From Burkholderia seminalis DSM 23518 (GTDB lineage: Bacteria; Pseudomonadota; Gammaproteobacteria; Burkholderiales; Burkholderiaceae): 64,000 bases of DNA. How positions within the stretch are numbered: position 1 is the stretch's first letter; every line of letters begins with the position of its first letter. The notes below the pieces were generated by a model that saw nothing but the letters and a program-made list of their open reading frames with translations, was not told the origin of the DNA and did no database searches. Below, piece after piece: positions 43,597 to 51,460 of this stretch. The position numbers and the translations under genes are program-made. Location: contig NZ_CADFDK010000021.1 in NCBI RefSeq assembly GCF_902832885.1, positions 22,363 through 86,362 on the forward strand. Direction: 5' to 3'.

Positions 43597-43809
43597 TTAC
43601 ACACGTTGGTACGCTTCGACGTGAGTATCCCGGACGCGTTCGAACCGACCGTCATTGATTGCCCACTGAAGGACGCCCCGGACGTCGAGCCAGTTTGCGA
43701 TAGTCATCTGCTGGCTGACAGCGTTCCGGATTTCCGCCCATGTAACCGGAGTCTCGCCAATCGTCGCGTCGAGGATGGCGAGACACCGGTGCTGTTCGTT
43801 TACATTCAT
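43597..43809 (-). CDS. Small hypothetical protein
   Basis: 70 residues; WAEIRNAVSQQMTIANWLDV and GVLQWAINDGRFERV suggest a winged-helix-like fold. AAGGAAA stands upstream of the ATG. Same strand as, and close to, the other small genes. Confidence 0.65.
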   Translation of the reverse strand: MNVNEQHRCLAILDATIGETPVTWAEIRNAVSQQMTIANWLDVRGVLQWAINDGRFERVRDTHVEAYQRV

Positions 43810-43833
43810 CGCGTTTCCTTGGAAGGTGGCGAC

Positions 43834-44052
43834 CTATGCGAACGCGCCGTCGTAAGCGGCGCGCTGCGCGGTCGAAAGTTGCGCGGCGTCGATCTGCGTT
43901 TCGCGCTTGAAAATCATCAGAGCGTACGGCTCGGCCAGAATGCGGGCCTCGCGACACAGAATCGGGTCGCCGTCTCTGCTCGGCCGACGCGAGCGCCAAA
44001 TGTTGATAGCTCGCTCAAGCTCCTCGATGCGCAGAATCGTTGCAGTATTCAT
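43834..44052 (-). CDS. DUF3717 protein
   Basis: 72 residues matching the DUF3717 pattern: ILRIEELERAINIWRSRRPS, LCREARILAEPYALMIF. The family is typical of Burkholderia and its relatives; no function is known. Confidence 0.85.
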   Translation of the reverse strand: MNTATILRIEELERAINIWRSRRPSRDGDPILCREARILAEPYALMIFKRETQIDAAQLSTAQRAAYDGAFA

Positions 44053-44082
44053 CGTCTGCTCTCCTGTAGCTGGCGTGGGTGG

Positions 44083-44292
44083 TCAGTGCGTCTCGTGCTC
44101 GTTGCACGAGCACTCGCTCGCATACTCGCCACACTCCGGGCAGTGGTTTTCGACGTAGCCGCCGTCGTATTTGCGCGCTGCCTGCGCCAACGCGAGCGGC
44201 ACGGCGTCGCGCGGGGTATCGGGCGTGGCGATCAGATGGTCATCGGCCGTTGCGACCACGTGGCCGTAATCAATGGAGCGATAGCGTTTCAT
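44083..44292 (-). CDS. Small protein with C-terminal zinc-binding-like motif
   Basis: 69 residues; ends CPECGEYASECSC followed by an acidic His tail, a possible zinc site. GGAGAAC is upstream. Function unknown. Confidence 0.65.
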   Translation of the reverse strand: MKRYRSIDYGHVVATADDHLIATPDTPRDAVPLALAQAARKYDGGYVENHCPECGEYASECSCNEHETH

Positions 44293-44319
44293 CGTCGTTC
44301 TCCTGTAGCGGGAGGGTTG

Positions 44320-44508
44320 TTAGGCGGGCAGTGCGTTGCGCAGCACGTCTGCGTCAAGGAAGGCGCCGTGCTTCACTTCGAAAACCGGCGCGAACTTGTC
44401 GAACTTGATGACGCGCGCTTTCTTGTAGACAGCCAAAATCGCTTCCGCTTCGGCCTTCGTGAAACCCTTGTCCATCACGAACTGGATGAATTTTTGCGTG
44501 GCGTTCAT
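44320..44508 (-). CDS. Small hypothetical protein
   Basis: 62 residues, MNATQKFIQFVMDKGFTKAE then AILAVYKKARVIKFDKF. Helical N-terminus. Its start overlaps the stop of the 79-residue gene by four bases, so they are coupled. Confidence 0.65.
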   Translation of the reverse strand: MNATQKFIQFVMDKGFTKAEAEAILAVYKKARVIKFDKFAPVFEVKHGAFLDADVLRNALPA

Positions 44509-44744
44509 CGTTCTTCCCCTTCGTTCAGCGGTGGGAAGCCGCGCAGTTCTGGCGGCACGTCATTAGGCGTGTAGTACGACCGTGCCGCAGCGGCCTTGTG
44601 AGTGGCGGGCGAGGCACTCAGTGGGCAGATCGCAAGGGGGCCAGCAGCATACTTGCGTTCGACGGCGAGCATTGCCGCGACATGGCTCTCGCCTTGTACG
44701 TGGTCAATCAGATGGCCCATGCTGTATACGGCGAAGTCCGCCAT
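44505..44744 (-). CDS. Small hypothetical protein
   Basis: 79 residues, MADFAVYSMGHLIDHVQGES at the start and a polar tail with YYTPNDVPPELRG. Overlaps the 62-residue gene. No family recognised. Confidence 0.6.
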   Translation of the reverse strand: MADFAVYSMGHLIDHVQGESHVAAMLAVERKYAAGPLAICPLSASPATHKAAAARSYYTPNDVPPELRGFPPLNEGEER

Positions 44745-44791
44745 CGGTTTCTCCGTGAATCGAAAGCGCGTCGCAGCGGACGCGCACGCTG

Positions 44792-45052
44792 TTAGTGAAC
44801 AATGCCGAGCGCTTCTCGCACGATGCGCTGTGCGCTCGCTGCGCCGAACTTCTCGCCGTGGGAAAAACCGCGCTTGTAGACTGCAATGGCGGCGTTGATC
44901 TGCTCGGCGGTCCAGCCGGACGGCAGCGTAAACAGCATGTCGCCGTCTACTTCGTGAACCGAAATATGCCGCCAGATTCCGCTTTCGTGCGAGATCGCGA
45001 AATGGTCCTCGGTGATACCTTCAATCATCAGTTCATCAGTCTCGTAGCTCAT
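44792..45052 (-). CDS. Small hypothetical protein
   Basis: 86 residues from MSYETDELMIEGITEDHFAI. Contains LPSGWTAEQINAAIAVYKRG and ends in a helical REALGIVH. Likely in one operon with the 96-residue gene 14 bases upstream. Confidence 0.65.
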   Translation of the reverse strand: MSYETDELMIEGITEDHFAISHESGIWRHISVHEVDGDMLFTLPSGWTAEQINAAIAVYKRGFSHGEKFGAASAQRIVREALGIVH

Positions 45053-45066
45053 CGTGAGTCTCCGGG

Positions 45067-45357
45067 TTATTGCCAAACCGGCGACCACGCACCGGTTGCT
45101 TGGCGAAAAAGGGTGATGCGCTTCGCGGTGCCGTCGATCACGGTTTCGAGCCGCACGGCGCGCGCGTCGTCATCAGGGCGAATCCAGCGATGCAGGACAC
45201 GAATCGAGGCGTCTATGGGGCAACCAAACCAGTGCGCGGCCGTCGCACGCAAGCGGCTTTTCGATTGCCGGATGCCTGCCTGGCGGTGAGCCTCGGGGGG
45301 TGCGGGGGGAACGCCCGCGCGTGTGTGGGTGGTTCGGTCGGGGGTGGTTGCGCTCAC
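45067..45357 (-). CDS. Hypothetical protein sharing its N-terminal leader with the ParB-like protein
   Basis: 96 residues from GTG 45357 (AAGGA upstream). The leader GVPPAPPEAHRQA is identical to part of the ParB-like N-terminus, coming from a 44-bp exact DNA repeat. The rest (HWFGCPIDASIRVLHRWIRP, LETVIDGTAKRITLFRQ) looks like a small strand-rich domain. Confidence 0.65.
   Translation of the reverse strand: MSATTPDRTTHTRAGVPPAPPEAHRQAGIRQSKSRLRATAAHWFGCPIDASIRVLHRWIRPDDDARAVRLETVIDGTAKRITLFRQATGAWSPVWQ
45276..45319. repeat. 44-bp exact direct repeat, copy 1
   Basis: Identical to 48055-48098. Both copies lie inside the first codons of a minus-strand gene (the 96-residue gene and the ParB-like gene) and encode VPPAPPEAHRQA. 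The untranslated sequence ahead of each is also related. Confidence 0.9.
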
Positions 45358-45383
45358 GATTTCGTCCTTTTGTGTCGGGTTGT

Positions 45384-45590
45384 GGATCTGCCATTGGGAG
45401 CCGCCTCGACGCGGGTTTAGCGCGGGCTCGCACGGGTGCAAGGGCGCGCCCGGAGGCCGCATGCGGAGCGCAGGCGTAGCCGAGCACCGAACGGGCGAGG
45501 ACGTGGGCGAAGCGAAGCGCAGCCTTTACCCTTGCGCCCGTGCGAGCCCGCGCTATGCGTCGAAAAGGGGCGGCTCCCAATGGCAGATCC
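45384..45590 (+). ncRNA. Structured repeat family 1, copy A (207-base inverted structure)
   Basis: Outer arms 45384-45405 and 45569-45590 are a perfect 22-bp inverted repeat; inner arms 45420-45444 and 45529-45553 match at 24 of 25. Inside, GCCGCATGCGGAGCGCAG, a mini-hairpin GGC-GTA-GCC, CGAGCACCGAACGGG and GCGAAGCG recur in copy C at 55187-55279 (and more loosely in copy B). Whether it acts as RNA or as DNA, and from which strand, is not known. Confidence 0.55.
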
Positions 45591-45657
45591 ACGCGCTTAA
45601 CCCGGCGCAAAAGGATGGAGCGCAACCACACGGTTTCCCCGGCCGAGCCACCCACAC

Positions 45658-45706
45658 GGCGCGGGGCGGTTCTGCCCCGCGCCCTCTCGGCCGGCATAGC
45701 CGGCCG
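45658..45706. other. Two perfect hairpins between repeat elements
   Basis: GGCGCGGGGC (45658-45667) with 45674-45683, and CGGCCGGC (45688-45695) with 45699-45706. A further stem GCCCGC/GCGGGC follows near 45722-45737. A similar pair of hairpins stands before the second family-2 copy (55355-55405). Confidence 0.7.
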
Positions 45707-45787
45707 CTGTACCGGCAGTTCGCCCGCGAGGAGCGGGCGCGTATCCCGCGAGCAAGCGAAGCGCGCAGCGCCGGGACGGCGCGAAGA

Positions 45788-45882
45788 CGTCAGGGATTGA
45801 AGCCCGTCAGGGGCGAGACTCGCGCAGCGAGGCTCGACGCGCAGCGCGAAAGCCCGGCCCGAAGCGAAGCGGAGGGAGACGC
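45788..45882 (+). ncRNA. Structured repeat family 2, copy 1
   Basis: 95 bases almost identical to 55423-55516. Begins CGTCAGGGATTGAAGCCC. Differences fall in loops: GCCC-GTCA-GGGGC here, GCCC-GAAG-GGGGC there. A second stem pairs 45814-45823 with 45827-45836. Followed by GAAGCGAAGCGGAGGGAGACGC in both. No protein is credible here. Confidence 0.55.
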
Positions 45883-45957
45883 CCGAGCCTCGGAAGGGGA
45901 GCGCCATGGGAGGATAAAAACGACGGTGAGCCTATACGGGAAGAATGGTGAGCATTT

Positions 45958-45995
45958 GCGGGAGTCCCGTCGCAGTGTCGCGCCGAGACTCCCGC
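45958..45995 (-). terminator. Possible terminator of the ParB-like gene
   Basis: Perfect 9-bp arms GCGGGAGTC (45958-45966) and 45987-45995, six bases past the ParB-like stop. The loop is 20 bases and there is no U run, so this would be a weak or factor-dependent terminator, or an RNA-stability stem. Confidence 0.4.
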
Positions 45996-46000
45996 CTCAA

Positions 46001-48139
46001 TCACGCCTCGACCTGCTCGACCTGCTCAACCTGCTCGGTCTGCTCGGTCTGCTCGATGTGCGCGGCGTCGGCTTCATCGGACTGGTCGTCGTCAGCCGAG
46101 TCTTGTTCAGGGTCGTCGTCCTGCTCTCGCCGCAACTGCCAGAGGGTGTCGGTACGGACCTCGGCCAACGCAAGGTGTTCGGGCAACCAACCGGTCCCGG
46201 CCGTGAGGCGCTCGGCTTCGGCGGCGGCATCGGCCTTCTTGAGCTTGGCGAGACGCATGCCCTCTGCGGGAGAAACGGCGGCGGCCACCACGTCGACAAT
46301 ACGTGCCTTCGACACGTGATCGAAGTAGCTGGCGCGGGTCGGCTTCCACTCGTCGGCCATATTCAGGCCGAGCGCGGGAATCAGGCCGTTGATCGCATGT
46401 GGCCGCTCGTCAACGGCGACGCTGTCGAGGCTGGCCGCGACGTACTGCGCGAGGATGAGCATGAGCCGCTCGTCGGTCTGCGCGACGCACCAGTCGAACA
46501 GGGCGGCGCTGTCGTCAGGGATGAGACCGGCCCACGCTGACCGTTGCTCGCTATGGAGGCGGTAAGCGAGATCGTCAGCCAGCTCGGACGCGCCGCGCTC
46601 GACGGTACCGGTCTTGTCGTGCCACTGGATGGAGACCGCACTGGCGGCGGACCCGGCAGCGTATTCGGAGACGAGGAAGCGATGGACGAGTGCAGCGAGT
46701 GCGACGTGCGGCTGGCGCGCAAGCGCCATGCCGATGGCGGCGGTGCGCCGGGCATTCAGTCGCTGCGTGAGCGTAGCGGAATGCGGGCCTTTTTTGATCG
46801 GTGCGGGTGCTGGCGTGGGACTACGCACCGTTGGGCCGTCGCCGTCCGGGTCATGCGAGTCGTCATCCGAGTCATCGTCGGAATAGTTGGCCACCGTGCT
46901 GATCGCCCCCGGTTTCTTGACCCAGCCGCGCAGCACGGAGAGGACACCGCCTTGCTCGATCGTGACGATTGCGCCAGCGCCAGCCATCTGGAACGGGGTG
47001 TAGACGGACAACGATTCCTCGATCTCGGCATAGCGCTGCGACAGGGCGGTTTCTTCGTTACACAGACGCTCGTAGGTTTCTTCGTCGATGTCGTCTGCCT
47101 CCTGTTGTTCGGTGATGGCGGCAACGCGTGCGTCGATCGCGTCCATCTCCTGCTGCTGCTCAATGGCCGCGGGGACATCGGTAGGTGCGATCTTCGCGAA
47201 CCGGGAACGAATGTTGTAGTCGATGGAGATCATCGGTTCGACCCACTCCCACCCTTCGTTAAGCACGTCCTCGGCAACGGTGCGAAGCTGCTCCAAGGCG
47301 ACACGCTCCATCAACGCCTGATCGGAGTACCATGCCGTGCCGGTGTCCGAGAACAGATCGCGACGGACGACACCTCCAGCGGCCTCGAATGCATCGATGC
47401 CGACATAGAGTGCGACGCGGCTGTTCTGAAAGTCGCGCTCCCCCGCGACAAGTTTGCGACGAATCGCCGAAGCGGGACGTTCGTGCGGCTGCGCGTCGAA
47501 CCACGCGCGCTCTTGTTCGTCATGACTGTCGGAGAGAGCGAGGGCCATCATTTGGTCTGCACCAATCTCGTCGTCGCGGAACAACTCGACCAGCTTAGGG
47601 GAGACGCGGGCGAGCTTCAGGCGACGATGCACGGTCTGCTCGCTGACGCCATAGATTTCCGCGACATCGGCCACAGTGCGGCCCGCGTCGACCAGCACAC
47701 GATAGGCGTCGCATGCGTCGGCCGGATGCATCGGTTCGCGCATTTCGTTTTCGACCGTCGACATCAGCACGGCGTCCTCCACCGACGCGATGAGACAGCG
47801 CACCGGATGATCGGCCGGGATGTAATCGTGTTCCATCAGGTAGACGAGCGCGAGGCGACGGCGCTCGCCCGCCGCGACGCCGTACGTCTGAGCTTTCTTG
47901 GGGCTAACCTTCATAGCGTGGACGACGAGGTTTTGCAGCAGCCCGCCGGTGTGCCAAATGTTCAGGGCGAGTTCCTTGATGCCCGTGCGCGGCACGCGCC
48001 GCACGTTGTAGGGGGATGCGACGAGCCGTTTGAGGGGAATGTCTCGCACGTCGTCTGCCTGGCGGTGAGCCTCGGGGGGTGCGGGGGGAACGCCCGCGTC
48101 GTTGGCGAGGGCCGGGATTTCGGTGGTCACTGCGTTCAT
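46001..48139 (-). CDS. Large ParB/Spo0J-family protein
   Basis: 712 residues from MNAVTTEIPA (GGAGG five bases upstream). The ParB N-domain is clear: IPLKRLVASPYNVRR, LALNIWHTGGLLQNLVVHA, AAGERRRLALVYLM, and a helix-turn-helix TVADVAEIYGVSEQTVHRRL. The remaining 450 residues are helical and variable, with a C-terminus of EQTEQ and VEQ repeats. Normal ParB is about 300 residues. No ParA gene is next to it, so it may act in regulation or partition with a distant partner. The repeat family 1 copy B stands directly upstream. Confidence 0.9.
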   Translation of the reverse strand: MNAVTTEIPALANDAGVPPAPPEAHRQADDVRDIPLKRLVASPYNVRRVPRTGIKELALNIWHTGGLLQNLVVHAMKVSPKKAQTYGVAAGERRRLALVYLMEHDYIPADHPVRCLIASVEDAVLMSTVENEMREPMHPADACDAYRVLVDAGRTVADVAEIYGVSEQTVHRRLKLARVSPKLVELFRDDEIGADQMMALALSDSHDEQERAWFDAQPHERPASAIRRKLVAGERDFQNSRVALYVGIDAFEAAGGVVRRDLFSDTGTAWYSDQALMERVALEQLRTVAEDVLNEGWEWVEPMISIDYNIRSRFAKIAPTDVPAAIEQQQEMDAIDARVAAITEQQEADDIDEETYERLCNEETALSQRYAEIEESLSVYTPFQMAGAGAIVTIEQGGVLSVLRGWVKKPGAISTVANYSDDDSDDDSHDPDGDGPTVRSPTPAPAPIKKGPHSATLTQRLNARRTAAIGMALARQPHVALAALVHRFLVSEYAAGSAASAVSIQWHDKTGTVERGASELADDLAYRLHSEQRSAWAGLIPDDSAALFDWCVAQTDERLMLILAQYVAASLDSVAVDERPHAINGLIPALGLNMADEWKPTRASYFDHVSKARIVDVVAAAVSPAEGMRLAKLKKADAAAEAERLTAGTGWLPEHLALAEVRTDTLWQLRREQDDDPEQDSADDDQSDEADAAHIEQTEQTEQVEQVEQVEA
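48055..48098. repeat. 44-bp exact direct repeat, copy 2
   Basis: Partner of 45276-45319, in the ParB-like gene. Suggests that a gene start with its leader was copied from one locus to the other. Confidence 0.9.
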
Positions 48140-48170
48140 ATAGCCTCCATTGCGTCGGGGTGAAAAATTG

Positions 48171-48356
48171 CTGCCATTGGGAGCCGCCTCGACGCATGGG
48201 AAGCGCTTGCGGGGAGGCGTTGCTGGGGCGCGGGCAAGGCCGCAGCGGTGCGAACCCGCAGGGGGCGCACCGACCGGGCGCAGCACGCGGCGTAGCGCAC
48301 CCTTGCAACGCCGGGACGCAGCGCTATGCGTCGGGATGAGGCGGCCCCGATGGCAG
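48171..48356 (+). ncRNA. Structured repeat family 1, copy B
   Basis: Outer arms CTGCCATTGGGAGCCGCC (48171 on) and the inverted 48339-48356; inner GGCGTTGC (48216-48223) with GCAACGCC (48305-48312). The core has CCC-GCA-GGG in place of the GGC-GTA-GCC hairpin of copy A, and GCGCACCGACCGGG in place of CGAGCACCGAACGGG. It lies in the 5' region of the ParB-like gene. Confidence 0.5.
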
Positions 48357-48847
48357 GCGATTCGCCGACAGCTGGAGGTGGAACGCAGGGGCGGTTACCG
48401 AAAGCCGGACGTCGCCGGCGCCGGGCCGCTCGCACGGCCCGAGCGCGAACTCCGCGCACGCGTGCGTGCGCGGCTGGCGGGGCGGCCAGCGCCGGGGCCG
48501 GACGCCGGCGGCGGCCGAGCCCCAGGAGCGGACAGCCCGTGTACTCGGCGCGTGAAAGCGGGCAGCTTGCATGCCGGGCGTAGCCAGGCGGGCAAGGTGC
48601 CGCGCGCCGGCTGGCGAAGGGGAACGGTGTGCACTCGCATCGAGGCGCTGGGGCCTGCAATCGCCGCCCACAGTGGCCGCTCGATGCGGCCGCGGTGGGC
48701 TCGCCGGGGACTGGGTGGAACGTAGCGTGGTACATCGCCAGGCGCCCGTGTTCCATCGGCCGCCCGGGCCCGCAGGGCCGGGCGAGTCGTGGAACATGGT
48801 TGAGTGGTGATCGTCGCCGGCACCAGGCGCGCGCCGGCGGACGCGCG
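48357..48847. other. GC-rich stretch without a supported gene
   Basis: Several frames cross it on both strands but all are Arg/Ala/Pro-rich shadows. It contains many short palindromes (for example around 48455-48475 and 48765-48785). I see no repeat-family core. It may extend the structured region of copy B. Confidence 0.4.
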
Positions 48848-49036
48848 TCACCTCGCGGTGGCACCGCGGCCGAGAACAACACCGGCGTCGAAGGCGGCCG
48901 CGAGCGCGTCGCGGATGCACCACACCGCGCAATCGTGAAAGTCCAGCCGATCGCTATGGCGTGTTTCGAGCGTGTCGATATGCAGATGCACGCGGGCGAT
49001 TGCGAAAAGCAACATTTCGATTTCGTTTTTCGTCAT
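48848..49036 (-). CDS. Small hypothetical protein
   Basis: 62 residues from MTKNEIEMLLFAIARVHLHI; ends CAVWCIRDALAAAFDAGVVL. GAGG upstream. Helical, with one Cys pair. Part of a run of small genes leading from the methyltransferase. Confidence 0.6.
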   Translation of the reverse strand: MTKNEIEMLLFAIARVHLHIDTLETRHSDRLDFHDCAVWCIRDALAAAFDAGVVLGRGATAR

Positions 49037-49088
49037 GGGAGCCTCGTATACCGCCGGCTGCCGGCAACGCCGGCGCCGGCGGATGAAT

Positions 49089-49256
49089 TTATCGCCGGGC
49101 GGACTGGCCGGCCTGGAACGCTTCCAGCATCGCGTAGCGCAGCGAAGCGGGCAGGACTTCGATTTCCGTGTCGGAGTCCCATACGTGCGAGATCTCCTCG
49201 CCGAAGGCGTTTGCCGCGATCGCGGCCAAAATTGCGTCAATCAAATATCGGGGCAT
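49089..49256 (-). CDS. Small hypothetical protein
   Basis: 55 residues, MPRYLIDAILAAIAANAFGE then EVLPASLRYAMLEAFQAGQS. GGAGAAC upstream. Helical; no family recognised. Confidence 0.6.
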   Translation of the reverse strand: MPRYLIDAILAAIAANAFGEEISHVWDSDTEIEVLPASLRYAMLEAFQAGQSARR

Positions 49257-49305
49257 GTCGTTCTCCAGGTGCGCCGGCCGCGGCGAGCGGCCGGCGCTCG
49301 TGTGG

Positions 49306-49812
49306 TCAGGAAAGCTGCACTGCGCCGCAGTTTTCGGCCAGGCAGAAGGCGAAATACCAGTTGCGGTAAAGCTCGGCGAGCATGGGATCGTAGTCGGCGT
49401 CGATCGCACCAATGAACCGGCGGAAATCGTCGGCCAACTTGGCGGAGATCCGCGACCCAATCGTTCCCGATGTGATCGAGAAATCGATCAGTTCCTTAAA
49501 TGGGCCGTCCTTTGCTGCGATCGCGCCGTTCGTATGGCAGGCTCGCGCGGCGCCAATCGAGATCGCCGGGTAATCGGCGAGCTCGGCCAGGCGCTCGCGG
49601 AAAATGTCGTGCATCACGTAGGTGCCGACGCTGAATTCGAACGAATTCCGGTAGTGGTAGATACGTGCCATGTCCAGGTCGCTGGCGCGGTGCGGGAACC
49701 GCGGCGCAGCGTCGAGCCGGACACAGAACAGGTCGGCGGCGTCGCCGTTTTCGTTCGTGCGGGGATGGTCAAGCTGCTCAAGACCGGAATAGGCGGAAAC
49801 GATCAGTCGCAT
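49306..49812 (-). CDS. Hypothetical protein
   Basis: 168 residues from MRLIVSAYSGLEQLDHPRTN. Contains FEFSVGTYVMHDIFRERLAE and KDGPFKELIDFSITSGTIGS. No membrane segment or known motif. GAGGACATTCACC lies before the ATG, giving a ribosome site. It follows the methyltransferase by 23 bases. Confidence 0.65.
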   Translation of the reverse strand: MRLIVSAYSGLEQLDHPRTNENGDAADLFCVRLDAAPRFPHRASDLDMARIYHYRNSFEFSVGTYVMHDIFRERLAELADYPAISIGAARACHTNGAIAAKDGPFKELIDFSITSGTIGSRISAKLADDFRRFIGAIDADYDPMLAELYRNWYFAFCLAENCGAVQLS

Positions 49813-49835
49813 GGTGAATGTCCTCTGTTCGGATC

Positions 49836-50477
49836 TTAGGCGGCGGCCTGGGCCGGTGCCGACAGGCGCGACTTGGCGGCCGCGTAGTAGGTGGCGTCCA
49901 GTTCGATGCCGATGTACCGGCGGCCCAGCTCGCGCGCGGCAACACACGTCGAGCCCGACCCGGCGAACGGATCCAGTACGACGTCGCCAGGCTGCGTAAA
50001 GGCGGAAATGAGTGTGCGCAGCGCGGAGACTGGTTTTTCGGTCGGGTGGTGGCGATTGCCGCTGTACGGAAACGGCATGACGTCGGCGATCGGCGCCGCC
50101 GGCGCCGCGGGCCGCCCCTTGGCAAGCAGGTAGGCCGATTCGTGCTGGTACTTCACCAGGCCGGCCTTGGACGCGTAGGACTTCGTGAAGACGAAGTGGC
50201 CGGCCACGCGAAAGCCGGCCGCCTTCCAGGCATCGAAAAACAGGTCGACCTTGTTCCAGCCGTAAAACGAAATGCATACCGCGTCGCGCTTGAGCACGCG
50301 GAACATTTCGGCGAACGCCGGCGCCAGCCAGTCGCCGTTTACGTCGTTCGCGATCGAGCGCCCGCTCCGATCGCGGAAATTGACGAGATAGGGCGGGTCC
50401 GTGACGATGCAGTCGACGGATTCAGGGGCGAGTTTGGGCATGGCGACCAGGCAGTCGCCGTTGTACAAATAGCTCAC
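49836..50477 (-). CDS. Site-specific DNA methyltransferase (N4/N6 type)
   Basis: 213 residues from GTG 50477, chosen because GGAG lies seven bases upstream; an earlier GTG at 50489 has none. Motif IV DPPYLV at residues 27-32 precedes motif I DPFAGSGSTCVAARELGR near the C-terminus, the beta order. VKYQHESAYLLAKGRP fits between. No restriction enzyme gene is adjacent, so it is probably a solitary protective or regulatory methylase. Confidence 0.93.
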   Translation of the reverse strand: MSYLYNGDCLVAMPKLAPESVDCIVTDPPYLVNFRDRSGRSIANDVNGDWLAPAFAEMFRVLKRDAVCISFYGWNKVDLFFDAWKAAGFRVAGHFVFTKSYASKAGLVKYQHESAYLLAKGRPAAPAAPIADVMPFPYSGNRHHPTEKPVSALRTLISAFTQPGDVVLDPFAGSGSTCVAARELGRRYIGIELDATYYAAAKSRLSAPAQAAA

Positions 50478-50499
50478 GGTCAGCTCCACAGAGTTGAGA

Positions 50500-50977
50500 A
50501 GGGGGCAGCCGGAGCGATGCGGCTCGCAAACCGTGCTACCCGGAGCTGGCGAGCGCCCGCCGGAGAATGGGGGGCAAGGGGACCGTGGAATACCGGAGTG
50601 CGCTACGCGCGCGAGGATATGCCGCGAAAGCCCCTTGCAGGAGCAGGGCGCCGTGCGACACTCGTCGCGCACGGCGCAATGATCCGGCCGCCAGGCTACG
50701 GCGGGCGAACGTGGGCTCCGGGTTCAAAGGTCGACTGCAGGGGTTGTGCGAAGGGCTCGGATAGAGAGTGGGCACCGGCCACGCGAGGGGCGTTGCGTCA
50801 CGGACATGAGCGCCGCGGCGGTCGCAGATCGCCGGGCGCGATCGCGATTTCCGTGTCGCGGCCGCGCAGCGGCCGCCGCGCGAATTTGGGAACCGTGGAG
50901 ATGATTCGGCCGGCGGTGCCGGCATCCGAAGAGCGTCAGCTGCTGCGCCTCGAGGCGCCCGACGTCGATGGAGCGAC
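50500..50977. other. GC-rich stretch without a supported gene
   Basis: Contains a 10-bp inverted pair GCGCCGTGCG/CGCACGGCGC (about 50650-50680) and GGCAAGGGG with CCCCTTGC (about 50572-50640), which recall the closing stem of repeat family 1, but the core sequence is missing. The methyltransferase promoter should be in its left end. Confidence 0.4.
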
Positions 50978-51460
50978 CTAGCTCTGGCCGCCTCGTAGGA
51001 ACGCTCCGAGCTGCTGGCGCTGATAGCCGATACCGCCGGTCGTTTCCTGCACGAGCACTCGGCCCGATACATGCCCGAGTTCGACCTGACGCGTAAGCGC
51101 TGCCTCCATCACGCGGCGATAGCTTTGACCGCCGGCGAACAAGACACGATGCGCCGTCGCCGGCCAGGTGCCTTCCATGAACCGATCGAGCTCGCCGAGC
51201 ATCGTCTCGGCCCGGGCCAGGGTCATGAGCTGGTCGTACGGCTCGATGACCAGGCCCGGCTCGATAAATCCATGCAGCGCGGACAGGATCATCACGGCAG
51301 GCGGCGTCTGAGGTTGCACGTTCGCGCGATACGTTCCGTACATCACGCCGTGATACATGTCGATCGCCGGCATGGGGCTCGCAAGCTTCGTCGCCGAACA
51401 CGCCATGACGACCAACGTCGTGGCGTGCTGATTCACGGGAGTCATCGGCGTCTGCATCAT
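50978..51460 (-). CDS. DUF6884-like protein
   Basis: 160 residues. TTLVVMACSATKLASPMPAI with DMYHGVMYGTYR and MILSALHGFIEPGLVIEPYD match the DUF6884 layout (a Cys-x-x-x-K start, A-x-x-x-Y, I-L-S-A-x-x-G-x-x-x-P). This family often sits in phage and plasmid DNA-modification neighbourhoods. Its ATG overlaps the stop of the PP-loop gene, so they are coupled. Confidence 0.75.
   Translation of the reverse strand: MMQTPMTPVNQHATTLVVMACSATKLASPMPAIDMYHGVMYGTYRANVQPQTPPAVMILSALHGFIEPGLVIEPYDQLMTLARAETMLGELDRFMEGTWPATAHRVLFAGGQSYRRVMEAALTRQVELGHVSGRVLVQETTGGIGYQRQQLGAFLRGGQS

Noticed and set aside
45323-46540. 405-residue plus-strand frame through the repeat region
   Set aside because: Crosses hairpins and the antisense of the ParB tail (giving Leu runs); low-complexity and without a start in good context.
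46544-48163. 539-residue plus-strand frame opposite the ParB-like gene
   Set aside because: Antisense shadow; the ParB domain and helix-turn-helix on the minus strand are clear.
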